Source of the DNA: an uncultured Eubacterium sp.
GTDB lineage: Bacteria > Bacillota > Clostridia > Lachnospirales > Lachnospiraceae
Direction of reading: 5' to 3'
Length of the DNA stretch: 44,902 bases
NCBI GenBank assembly: GCA_910580075.1
Contig: CAJTVR010000032.1
Span: forward strand, 1 to 44,902
Part shown: positions 1 to 8,549 of the stretch, piece by piece
Layout: every line of letters starts with the position of its first letter
Position numbering within the stretch: the stretch's first letter is position 1
Position numbers and translations under genes: made by a program
The notes under the pieces: generated by a model
Told to the model about the DNA's origin: nothing
Database searches by the model: none
What the model saw: only the letters and a program-made list of their open reading frames with translations

Positions 1-651
1 GTCTTCAACTGGCATTAAGAATGGCTTATCTGTATCACGCTGCGGATCTGGAATATAGCTGTCTACTGTATCCATTAATTCCATAATCTTGTCGCCCCAT
101 TCGCCCTTCGGATCTTCCAGAGCCTTTAAAGCAGAACCTTTGATAATCGGGCAGCCTTCGAATTCATATTCTTCCAGCTGTTCTGTGATTTCCATTTCTA
201 CTAATTCAAGTAATTCTTCATCGTCTACCATGTCACATTTGTTCATGAATACAACGATGTAAGGAACACCTACCTGACGGGATAATAAGATATGCTCTTT
301 TGTCTGAGCCATAACACCGTCTGTAGCTGCAACTACAAGAATAGCGCCGTCCATCTGAGCTGCACCTGTGATCATGTTCTTTACGTAGTCAGCATGTCCA
401 GGACAGTCAACATGTGCGTAATGTCTGTTTGCTGTTTCGTATTCAACGTGAGCTGTGGAGATTGTGATACCTCTTTCTCTTTCTTCCGGAGCTTTATCGA
501 TATTAGCAAAATCTACAGCTGCGTTACCTTCTACTCTTTCAGAAAGTACTTTTGTGATAGCTGCTGTTAAAGTTGTTTTACCATGGTCTACGTGACCAAT
601 GGTGCCGATATTACAATGTGGTTTTGTTCTTTCAAATTTAGCCTTTGCCAT
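1..651 (-). CDS. tuf: Elongation factor Tu, 5' part (cut by window edge)
   Basis: EF-Tu delivers aminoacyl-tRNA to the ribosomal A site as a GTPase in the cytoplasm. The 217 codons present cover the N-terminal G domain and the start of domain 2. They begin MAKAKFERTKPH and include the P-loop GHVDHGKT near residue 20 and a DCPGH-type G3 motif. The ATG at 651 follows a strong AAGGAGGA ribosome-binding site. The gene runs off the left edge at a PVED stretch, so the C-terminal part is not visible. It is the last gene seen of the rpsL-rpsG-fusA-tuf string, about 110 bases after fusA, the usual str-operon order. Identity is essentially certain. Confidence 0.98.
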   Translation of the reverse strand, partial: MAKAKFERTKPHCNIGTIGHVDHGKTTLTAAITKVLSERVEGNAAVDFANIDKAPEERERGITISTAHVEYETANRHYAHVDCPGHADYVKNMITGAAQMDGAILVVAATDGVMAQTKEHILLSRQVGVPYIVVFMNKCDMVDDEELLELVEMEITEQLEEYEFEGCPIIKGSALKALEDPKGEWGDKIMELMDTVDSYIPDPQRDTDKPFLMPVED

Positions 652-759
652 TTTGAAACGTCCTCCTTAAAAAATAAAATGATGCCTGTTGGGTTTATTG
701 CTAACTATCTCGTATTATATTCGAAATTTCCTGTTTTTTCAAGTGATTCCGCATATATT

Positions 760-2877
760 TTATTTTGTCTGGGCAGAAATAACTTTCTCCTGAACTGACT
801 TCGGAACCTGCTCATATTTCTCAAAGAACATTGAGTAATTTCCGCGTCCCTGTGTTCTGGAACGTAAATCTGTAGAATAACCGAACATTTCTGCTAACGG
901 TACAAATGCACGCACAATTTTGCCGCCGCCAAGGTCATCCATGCCTTCAATACGTCCGCGGCGTGAATTCAGGTCGCCGATAACGTCGCCCATGTATTCT
1001 TCCGGCATTGTTACTTCTACTTTCATAATCGGTTCTAAGATAGCCGGGCCTGCCTTTGCCATAGCTTCTTTAAAACACATAGATCCGGCAATGTGGAATG
1101 CCATTTCGGATGAATCGACTTCATGGTAAGATCCGTCGTATACGGTTGCTTTAATACCAAGAACAGGGAATCCTGCAAGGATACCTGCCTGTGCTGCTTC
1201 TTCGATACCTTCGCCGACTGCCGGGATATATTCTTTTGGAATAGATCCGCCGACAACTGCAGATTCAAACTTAAATACTTCTTCGCCGTTTGCATCCATT
1301 GGCTCGAATTTAACTTTACAGTGTCCGTACTGTCCGCGTCCGCCAGACTGTTTTGCATATTTGTATTCCTGATCTACAGGCTTTGTAAATGTTTCTTTGT
1401 AAGCAACCTGAGGTGCGCCTACGTTTGCCTCTACTTTGAACTCGCGCAGCAGACGGTCTACAATAATTTCCAGATGCAGCTCGCCCATGCCGGCAATGAT
1501 TGTCTGTCCTGTTTCCTGGTTTGTGTGGGCACGGAAGGTAGGATCTTCTTCTGCCAGTTTTGCCAGTGCTTCACCCATCTTGCCCTGTCCTGCTTTTGTC
1601 TTAGGCTCAATAGCAAGTTCAATAACCGGCTCAGGGAATTCCATAGATTCCAGAATTACCGGATGCTGGTCATCACAGATTGTATCACCTGTTGTAGTGA
1701 GCTTAAATCCTACTGCTGCTGCGATATCACCACAGTATACTTTATCCAGCTCAGCTCTCTTATTTGCATGCATCTGTAAGAGACGGCCGACACGCTCTTT
1801 CTTGTCCTTAGTTGCATTTAACACATAAGAACCAGATTTAAGCACACCCGAATATACACGGATAAATGCCAGTTTTCCTACAAACGGGTCTGTCATAATC
1901 TTGAAAGCAAGTGCAGAGAACGGCTCCTCATCTGAAGAACGTCTCTCTACTTCATTTCCTTCCAGATCGACGCCTTTAATAGCTTCTACATCTGTAGGAG
2001 CAGGCATGAATTCCAGTATTGCGTCCAGCAGCTTCTGAACACCTTTATTACGGTATGCAGAACCGCAGCATACAGGGATTGCTGCACACTCACAGGTAGC
2101 TTTACGCAGAACTTTCTTCAGGTCTTCTACAGACGGTTCTTCACCTTCCAGATACTGCATCATTAAATCATCATCTAATTCACAGATTTTTTCAATCAGT
2201 TCTGTATGATATAACTCTGCATCATCTTTCAGATCATCCGGAATTTCTACTACTGATATATCGTCGCCTTTATCATCATTGTAAATATATGCTTCCATTT
2301 CGAACAAGTCGATAATTCCCTTGAATTCATCTTCTTTGCCGATCGGAATCTGTAAAATAATAGCGTTTTTGCCCAGTCTTGTACGAATCTGGTCAACAGC
2401 TCCATAGAAATTTGCACCTAAAATGTCCATCTTGTTAATGAAAGCCATTCTCGGAACGTTATAGGTATCTGCCTGACGCCATACATTTTCTGACTGAGGT
2501 TCTACACCGCCCTTAGCACAGAAAACGCCTACAGCGCCATCCAGTACACGGAGCGAACGCTCAACTTCAACTGTGAAATCAACGTGTCCCGGTGTATCAA
2601 TAATATTAATACGGTGCTCTAAAGCGCCCGGTTTTACTTTTGTATGGTCTTCCAAAGTCCAGTGACAGGTTGTAGCGGCTGAAGTAATCGTGATACCCCT
2701 TTCCTGTTCCTGCTCCATCCAGTCCATTGTAGCAGTTCCTTCATGAGTATCTCCAATCTTATAGTTAATACCGGTATAATATAAGATACGCTCAGTCAGC
2801 GTAGTCTTACCAGCATCGATATGAGCCATAATACCGATATTTCTGGTTCTCTCTAATGGATATTCTCTTCCAGCCAA
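760..2877 (-). CDS. fusA: Elongation factor G
   Basis: EF-G is the translocase GTPase that moves tRNAs and mRNA after peptide bond formation, and it helps recycle ribosomes. The 705-residue product has the normal length. It shows the P-loop AHIDAGKTT (residues 18-26), a DTPGHVDF switch-II motif and NKMD, followed by domains II-V ending near QEKVISAQTK. The start is a TTG at 2877, nine bases after AGGAGG; the encoded MAGREYPLERTRNIG is the usual Firmicutes N-terminus. It lies 35 bases after rpsG and upstream of tuf. No truncation or unusual residue was noticed. Confidence 0.98.
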   Translation of the reverse strand: MAGREYPLERTRNIGIMAHIDAGKTTLTERILYYTGINYKIGDTHEGTATMDWMEQEQERGITITSAATTCHWTLEDHTKVKPGALEHRINIIDTPGHVDFTVEVERSLRVLDGAVGVFCAKGGVEPQSENVWRQADTYNVPRMAFINKMDILGANFYGAVDQIRTRLGKNAIILQIPIGKEDEFKGIIDLFEMEAYIYNDDKGDDISVVEIPDDLKDDAELYHTELIEKICELDDDLMMQYLEGEEPSVEDLKKVLRKATCECAAIPVCCGSAYRNKGVQKLLDAILEFMPAPTDVEAIKGVDLEGNEVERRSSDEEPFSALAFKIMTDPFVGKLAFIRVYSGVLKSGSYVLNATKDKKERVGRLLQMHANKRAELDKVYCGDIAAAVGFKLTTTGDTICDDQHPVILESMEFPEPVIELAIEPKTKAGQGKMGEALAKLAEEDPTFRAHTNQETGQTIIAGMGELHLEIIVDRLLREFKVEANVGAPQVAYKETFTKPVDQEYKYAKQSGGRGQYGHCKVKFEPMDANGEEVFKFESAVVGGSIPKEYIPAVGEGIEEAAQAGILAGFPVLGIKATVYDGSYHEVDSSEMAFHIAGSMCFKEAMAKAGPAILEPIMKVEVTMPEEYMGDVIGDLNSRRGRIEGMDDLGGGKIVRAFVPLAEMFGYSTDLRSRTQGRGNYSMFFEKYEQVPKSVQEKVISAQTK

Positions 2878-2912
2878 GATTTTTTCCTCCTAATTATACT
2901 GCAGAATGCACA

Positions 2913-3383
2913 TTAGAATCTGTAGTGGGCAAATGCTTTGTTTGCTTCTGCCATCTTGTGCATATCTTCTTTACGCTTTACAGATGCGCCTGTATTATTA
3001 GCGGCATCCATAATTTCATTCGCCAGACGTTCCTGCATTGTTTTCTCAGACCTTTTACGTGAAAACATTGTCATCCAGCGCAGTGCAAGCGCCTGACGGC
3101 GGTCCGGGCGTACCTCAATCGGCACCTGATAAGTAGCGCCGCCGATACGTCTTGCCTTTACTTCCAAAACAGGCATAATGTTATTCATTGCATCTTCAAA
3201 TACTTCCAGTGCAGGTCTTCCTGTCTTTTCAGCAATCCTGTCGAATGCATGATAAACTATTTTCTGTGCAATACCTTTCTTGCCGTCTAACATGATGTTA
3301 TTTATAAGTTTCGTAACGACTGTGTTATTGTAAATTGGATCGGCTAATACTTCTCTTTTCTGAGTATGTCCTTTACGTGGCAC
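2913..3383 (-). CDS. rpsG: 30S ribosomal protein S7
   Basis: S7 is a primary 16S rRNA-binding protein that nucleates the head of the 30S subunit. I chose the GTG at 3383 because it follows AAGGAGGG at good spacing and gives the canonical 156-residue protein starting PRKGHTQKR. An upstream ATG would add seven unsupported residues. The core contains GGATYQVPIEV and ALRWM, typical of S7, and the protein ends FAHYRF. It sits between rpsL (300 bases upstream) and fusA (35 bases downstream) in the str operon, where S7 often acts as a translational autorepressor; no such site was identified here. Confidence 0.97.
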   Translation of the reverse strand: MPRKGHTQKREVLADPIYNNTVVTKLINNIMLDGKKGIAQKIVYHAFDRIAEKTGRPALEVFEDAMNNIMPVLEVKARRIGGATYQVPIEVRPDRRQALALRWMTMFSRKRSEKTMQERLANEIMDAANNTGASVKRKEDMHKMAEANKAFAHYRF

Positions 3384-3684
3384 GATACTTCCCTCCTTAA
3401 TCATTATTCGCTGCCTGAATATCAGACAGACTTTTCATTTCGATTAATTCAACGGTACTCACATGTTGTGTTACGTGCGGAAATATTTATATCTGATAGG
3501 CTGCCGGAAAATAATCCCGACAAAAAAATAATTCCAACACTAACCCTTCTGTCTGACGCCTTTTTCCGAAGCAGATTCTTATATAACTCTGTCTGAAACA
3601 AAGCTATTCTGTAATTACTGTTTCTAAAACCGGCATCTTCCTGATACACTGAGTCATATTGCTCCGCTAAAATGAAATCATATA
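3384..3684 (-). other. rpsL-rpsG intergenic spacer, about 300 bases
   Basis: No convincing gene was seen. A 66-codon open frame at 3449-3649 lacks a ribosome-binding site and recognisable composition. A short hairpin (CTGCCTGA, loop ata, TCAGACAG, about 3413-3431) lies upstream of the rpsG start. The spacer is long for this operon and may be a structured leader for rpsG, but the sequence alone does not show its role. Confidence 0.4.
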
Positions 3685-4107
3685 TTATTTCTTAGCGTCT
3701 TTCGGTCTCTTAGCACCGTATTTAGAACGGGCCTGACGTCTGTTAGCAACACCTGCCGTATCAAGCGTACCTCTGATAATGTGGTATCTTGTACCAGGTA
3801 AATCCTTTACTCTGCCGCCGCGGATAAGAACAACACTATGCTCCTGTAAGTTATGGCCTTCACCCGGAATATAACTGGTTACTTCGATTCCGTTAGAAAG
3901 ACGTACTCTGGCAATCTTTCTAAGCGCTGAGTTAGGTTTCTTAGGAGTTGCTGTCTTAACAGCAGTACAAACACCGCGCTTCTGCGGAGAAGACGTATCT
4001 GTAGGTTTCTTCTGTAAAGAGTTATACCCTTTCTGAAGAGCTGGTGCTGTAGACTTCTTTGCAGCTGTCTTTCTTCCTTTTCTTACTAACTGGTTAAATG
4101 TTGGCAT
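3685..4107 (-). CDS. rpsL: 30S ribosomal protein S12
   Basis: S12 sits at the decoding centre of the 30S subunit and influences tRNA selection. The ATG at 4107 follows AGGAGGTGAAAATA and gives a 140-residue protein starting MPTFNQLVRKGRK, the Firmicutes form with an N-terminal insertion. An upstream in-frame extension of 39 residues has no ribosome-binding site. The loops TPKKPNSALRK and GGRVKDLPG keep the lysines that mutate in streptomycin resistance, so the sequence looks drug-sensitive. It is the first gene of the str group and has its own near-perfect promoter 60-80 bases upstream. Confidence 0.98.
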   Translation of the reverse strand: MPTFNQLVRKGRKTAAKKSTAPALQKGYNSLQKKPTDTSSPQKRGVCTAVKTATPKKPNSALRKIARVRLSNGIEVTSYIPGEGHNLQEHSVVLIRGGRVKDLPGTRYHIIRGTLDTAGVANRRQARSKYGAKRPKDAKK

Positions 4108-4162
4108 TATTTTCACCTCCTGTATTTTATATGGTGCATGCAATACTATCACACGCCAGAAT

Positions 4163-4191
4163 ATTATATATAGAGTTTTCCAGAATGTCAA
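4163..4191 (-). promoter_or_regulatory. Sigma-A promoter of the str operon
   Basis: On the minus strand TTGACA (4191-4186) is followed after exactly 17 bases by TATAAT (4168-4163). Both hexamers match consensus. The site lies 56 bases upstream of the rpsL start, so rpsL-rpsG-fusA-tuf can be transcribed independently of rpoBC. Confidence 0.9.
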
Positions 4192-4292
4192 GGAAGAATT
4201 CCCTGTTTCAGCACATTTCGGCATATTGCACTGAATATAATGTATTATTCCCGGTTTTTAGAAAAAAATACCATTGAAGGGATGCGGATTTT

Positions 4293-4548
4293 GATACTTT
4301 TTCCTTTTGCTGCGACTTGGAGAAAAGTTAGAAGTTCTTAGATTTCTGCTCACTGCCCAGGATTTGGGGCTCAGCCCCTTGCGCCTGGCAAATCCTCCAA
4401 GCCCCAAAAGGTGCCTGCCAGTGCCAGCAGCTTTGGCCAGACACAGAGCCAGGGCATCAGACACCGGTCCGTCCGCAGCCGCAGCCCCGCGCAGAAATCT
4501 TAGAACTTCTTACTTTTCGGAATCGGAGCAGCAGAAGGAAAAAGTATC
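4293..4548 (-). repeat. Long imperfect inverted repeat in the rpoC-rpsL spacer
   Basis: The roughly 500-base spacer 4229-4727 has no credible gene. It holds two arms of about 60 bases (4293-4351 and 4489-4548) that are reverse complements with about eight mismatches and one gap. They are separated by about 137 GC-rich bases. The loop contains a smaller hairpin built from TTTGGGGCT and AGCCCCAAA. Transcribed from rpoC, this would fold into a very long hairpin, and a T-run near 4262-4268 follows it. It could be an unusual rpoC terminator, a processed RNA or a MITE-like insertion; the sequence does not decide between these. Confidence 0.8.
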
Positions 4549-4727
4549 CCCCGCCAGCGTCCGCGCAGCCATTCCCCAAAAAGAAAAAGACCGTCCCCGC
4601 CAGTTCAGCCGCTTTCAGCCTCCCTGGCAGACACCGTCTTCCTATTTCATTTTCCCAGGAGTCCCGCACATCTGTCTGCCGGAATCAGAACTTCAGCCCG
4701 TTCCTGAACCTGGCAGATAACACCCTG

Positions 4728-7700
4728 TTACTCCATCAGTGCAAATTCTCCGTCTCTTTTTATTTCACCGTATGCCGCATCACTGCTGTCTTCTTCTGGA
4801 AATTCGCCGCCGTCTGCTGCATATTCCTCGGAATCCTCGGCAAACAGATCTTCCTCTTCATCGTCGTCGTCCATCGCGAACAATGCCGTTCCGCTGACCG
4901 AAGCGCCTGTTTTTGCAGATGCTGCTCCTTCTTCAAATTCCATGAAATCTTCTTCGCCAAACAGCTCTTCCTGCTCATTCAGATCTGAATCCAGCCGGAT
5001 GCTGCGGTAGCGTTTCATACCTGTACCAGCCGGTATCAGTTTACCGATGATAACATTTTCCTTAAGACCGATCAGCGGGTCAATCTTTCCTTTGATAGCC
5101 GCCTCTGTCAGTACTTTTGTTGTTTCCTGGAAGGAAGCTGCCGACAGGAACGAATTTGTAGCAAGCGATGCCTTTGTAATACCAAGCAGCACCTGCGCGC
5201 CTTCAGCCGGTTCCATGGCTTCCTTTTCAAGTCTTTCATTTGCGTCTTCAAAATCCAGGTTATCTACAAGCGTTCCTGGCAGGAAATCAGAATCTCCGTT
5301 ATTTTCTATGCGGATTTTCTTTAACATCTGGCGTACAATAACCTCGATATGCTTATCATTGATTTCCACACCCTGCAGACGGTATACACGCTGCACTTCA
5401 CGAAGCAGATAATCCTGAACCGCACGGACACCTTTGATCTTTAAAATATCATGCGGATTTACAGAACCTTCTGTCAGTTCGTCGCCGGCTTCCAGCACTG
5501 CTCCGTCCATGACTTTGATCCGGGAGCCATACGGAATCAGATAAGTTTTTGTTTCCCCTGATTCCTGATTTGTTACAATAATTTCTCGTTTCTTTTTTGT
5601 ATCTTTTATCGTGGCAACCCCGCCGAACTCGGTAATAATTGCAAGACCTTTCGGCTTTCTTGCCTCAAACAGCTCCTCGACACGAGGAAGACCCTGCGTA
5701 ATATCGTCACCGGCAACACCGCCCGAGTGGAACGTACGCATGGTAAGCTGTGTACCAGGCTCACCGATCGACTGTGCGGCAATAATACCGATTGCCTCGC
5801 CAACCTGTACGGACTGTCCTGTAGCCATGTTTGTACCATAACATTTTGCACAGACGCCCATATGCGAACGGCATGTCAGAATTGTACGGATTTTCACTTT
5901 GGAAATCGGTTCCCCGTTTTTGTCCACGCCGATACTCATAATCTTTGCGGCACGTCTTGGCGTAATCATATGATTGGCCTTTACAAGCACATTGCCGTCC
6001 CTGTCACAGATTGTCTCACACGAAAACCGTCCTGTAAGACGTTCCTGCAGGCTTTCGATTTCTTCCTTGCCATCCATAAACGCCGATACGACCATGCCAG
6101 GAATTTCGCGGTCTTTGCCTTCATTACAGTCTGATTCCAGTACAATCAGTTCCTGTGACACGTCTACCAGACGTCTGGTCAGATAACCGGAGTCTGCGGT
6201 ACGAAGCGCGGTATCCGACATACCTTTTCTCGCTCCATGGGCAGACATGAAGTATTCCAGTACGTCAAGCCCCTCACGGAAGTTTGACTTAATCGGCATC
6301 TCGATCGTACGTCCGGTTGTATCTGCCATCAGTCCGCGCATGCCGGCTAACTGCTTAATCTGCTTATCCGAACCACGGGCACCGGAATCTGCCATCATGA
6401 AAATATTGTTATATTTATCCAGTCCGGATAACAGCGCCTTTGTCAGCTCATCATCCGTTTCTTTCCATACTTCTACGACTTCTTTATAACGCTCTTCTTC
6501 AGTAATAAGACCGCGCTTATACTGTTTGGTAATCCTGTCCACCGTATTCTGCGCGTCGTTAATCAGCTCCGGCTTCTGCGGCGGCACGGTCATATCGGAA
6601 ATCGATACTGTCATGGCTGCCCTGGTAGAATATTTATAACCCATGGATTTAATATCATCCAGCACTTCAGCCGTCCTTGTAGCGCCATGGACATTAATTA
6701 CTTTTTCCAGAATCTGCTTTAACTGTTTCTTTGCCACATGGAAATCCACTTCCAAAAGCAGCTCGTTTTCCGGAATGCTGCGGTCTACAAATCCTAAATC
6801 CTGCGGAATAATTTCATTAAATAAAAATCTTCCTACCGTAGATTCTATTGTGCCAGTCTTTACCGTGCCATCCGGCATGTTTTTGCTGACACGTACATGC
6901 ACTCTGCTGTGCAGCGTGCATGCCTGATTTTCATAAGCAAGAATTGCTTCGTTTACATTTTTAAAATATGCCCCTTCACCTAAAGAGCCCGGTCTTTCCT
7001 GAGTCAGATAATATATACCAAGTACCATATCCTGTGAAGGTACCGCAACAGGCCCGCCGTCTGATGGTTTCAACAGATTGTTTGGCGACAGCAGCATAAA
7101 CCGGCACTCAGCCTGTGCTTCCTGCGACAGAGGCAGATGCGCCGCCATCTGGTCGCCGTCAAAGTCCGCATTGTAAGCGGTACATACAAGCGGATGCAGC
7201 TTAATTGCTTTTCCTTCTACGAGAATCGGCTCGAAAGCCTGAATACCCAGACGGTGCAGTGTAGGCGCGCGGTTTAACATAACCGGATGTTCTTTGATTA
7301 CTTCTTCCAGGACATCCCAGACTTCTGTCTGCAGACGCTCTACCATTTTCTTGGCACTTTTAATATTATGGGCGGTTCCGTTTGACACCAGTTCTTTCAT
7401 AACAAACGGCTTAAACAGCTCAATTGCCATTTCTTTCGGAAGCCCGCACTGGTAAATCTTTAATTCCGGCCCTACGACGATCACCGACCGTCCGGAATAA
7501 TCCACACGTTTTCCTAACAGGTTCTGGCGGAAACGCCCGCCTTTTCCTTTTAACATATCAGATAAAGACTTCAGCGCACGGTTGCCAGGCCCCGTTACCG
7601 GACGTCCGCGTCTGCCATTATCAATCAGGGCATCGACAGCTTCCTGGAGCATGCGTTTTTCGTTGCGTACAATAATATCCGGCGCACCCAGCTCCAAAAG

Positions 7701-8534
7701 CCTGCGCAGACGGTTATTACGGTTGATAATCCTTCTATATAAATCATTCAGGTCGGAGGTAGCAAAACGCCCGCCGTCTAACTGTACCATTGGACGAAGA
7801 TCCGGCGGAAGCACCGGAATGACTGTCATAATCATCCATTCCGGCTTGTTTCCCGACTCATAAAATGCATCTACGACTTCTAATCTCTTAATAATCCTTG
7901 CCCGTTTCTGACCGGTTGCATCTTTTAAAGCTGCTTTTAAAGAAAGCGAATCTTTCTCTAAATCAATTGCCTGCAGCAGCTCTAAAATAGACTCCGCACC
8001 CATGCCTACACGGAATGCACTGCCGTATTTTTCCCTTGCTTCCTGATACTCATTTTCTGACAGTACCTGTTTGTAGCTTAACTCCGTTGTTCCCGGGTCA
8101 AGTACAATATAAGAAGCAAAATACAGCACCTTTTCCAGTGTCCTCGGAGACAGGTCAAGGATCAGTCCCATACGGCTTGGAATTCCTTTAAAATACCAGA
8201 TATGGGAAACCGGAGCAGCTAGCTCAATATGCCCCATACGTTCTCTGCGGACGCTTGCCTTTGTAATCTCAACGCCGCACCGGTCACAGACAACGCCTTT
8301 ATAACGGATTTTTTTATACTTTCCGCAGTGGCATTCCCAGTCCTTGCTCGGCCCGAAAATTTTCTCGCAGTACAGTCCGTCTTTTTCCGGCTTCAGCGTC
8401 CGGTAATTAATCGTCTCAGGCTTTTTTACTTCGCCCTTCGACCATTCCCTGATTTTTTCCGGCGAGGCCAGACCAATCTGAATCGCGTCAAACTGAATTG
8501 GCTGATTGGTTTCTTCGTTCATTACATCTGACAT
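4728..8534 (-). CDS. rpoC: RNA polymerase subunit beta'
   Basis: Catalytic beta' subunit of DNA-dependent RNA polymerase. The product is about 1268 residues. It has the N-terminal zinc site CHCG...CDRCG, the absolutely conserved NADFDGDQM metal-binding loop, the bridge-helix/trigger-loop region and a second cysteine cluster CRSHMGVCAKC. The ATG at 8534 sits eight bases from AAGGGAG; a GTG nine bases further upstream is too close to that site. The last ~80 residues form a strongly acidic tail with runs of D and E, mirrored by the acidic end of RpoB. It starts 15 bases after rpoB and is certainly cotranscribed with it. Confidence 0.98.
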   Translation of the reverse strand: MSDVMNEETNQPIQFDAIQIGLASPEKIREWSKGEVKKPETINYRTLKPEKDGLYCEKIFGPSKDWECHCGKYKKIRYKGVVCDRCGVEITKASVRRERMGHIELAAPVSHIWYFKGIPSRMGLILDLSPRTLEKVLYFASYIVLDPGTTELSYKQVLSENEYQEAREKYGSAFRVGMGAESILELLQAIDLEKDSLSLKAALKDATGQKRARIIKRLEVVDAFYESGNKPEWMIMTVIPVLPPDLRPMVQLDGGRFATSDLNDLYRRIINRNNRLRRLLELGAPDIIVRNEKRMLQEAVDALIDNGRRGRPVTGPGNRALKSLSDMLKGKGGRFRQNLLGKRVDYSGRSVIVVGPELKIYQCGLPKEMAIELFKPFVMKELVSNGTAHNIKSAKKMVERLQTEVWDVLEEVIKEHPVMLNRAPTLHRLGIQAFEPILVEGKAIKLHPLVCTAYNADFDGDQMAAHLPLSQEAQAECRFMLLSPNNLLKPSDGGPVAVPSQDMVLGIYYLTQERPGSLGEGAYFKNVNEAILAYENQACTLHSRVHVRVSKNMPDGTVKTGTIESTVGRFLFNEIIPQDLGFVDRSIPENELLLEVDFHVAKKQLKQILEKVINVHGATRTAEVLDDIKSMGYKYSTRAAMTVSISDMTVPPQKPELINDAQNTVDRITKQYKRGLITEEERYKEVVEVWKETDDELTKALLSGLDKYNNIFMMADSGARGSDKQIKQLAGMRGLMADTTGRTIEMPIKSNFREGLDVLEYFMSAHGARKGMSDTALRTADSGYLTRRLVDVSQELIVLESDCNEGKDREIPGMVVSAFMDGKEEIESLQERLTGRFSCETICDRDGNVLVKANHMITPRRAAKIMSIGVDKNGEPISKVKIRTILTCRSHMGVCAKCYGTNMATGQSVQVGEAIGIIAAQSIGEPGTQLTMRTFHSGGVAGDDITQGLPRVEELFEARKPKGLAIITEFGGVATIKDTKKKREIIVTNQESGETKTYLIPYGSRIKVMDGAVLEAGDELTEGSVNPHDILKIKGVRAVQDYLLREVQRVYRLQGVEINDKHIEVIVRQMLKKIRIENNGDSDFLPGTLVDNLDFEDANERLEKEAMEPAEGAQVLLGITKASLATNSFLSAASFQETTKVLTEAAIKGKIDPLIGLKENVIIGKLIPAGTGMKRYRSIRLDSDLNEQEELFGEEDFMEFEEGAASAKTGASVSGTALFAMDDDDEEEDLFAEDSEEYAADGGEFPEEDSSDAAYGEIKRDGEFALME

Positions 8535-8549
8535 ATATGGCACTCCCTT

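Noticed and set aside
1123..1828. 218- and 130-codon + strand frames inside fusA
   Set aside because: Antisense shadows of a highly conserved gene with no start signal of their own.
3449..3649. 66-codon minus-strand frame between rpsL and rpsG
   Set aside because: No ribosome-binding site, no recognisable composition and a position in an operon leader; kept only as part of the spacer description.
4258..4720. Open frames of 68-137 codons in the rpoC-rpsL spacer on both strands
   Set aside because: They run across the arms of the long inverted repeat, lack ribosome-binding sites and have low-complexity Arg/Pro/Ser-rich composition caused by GC-rich DNA.
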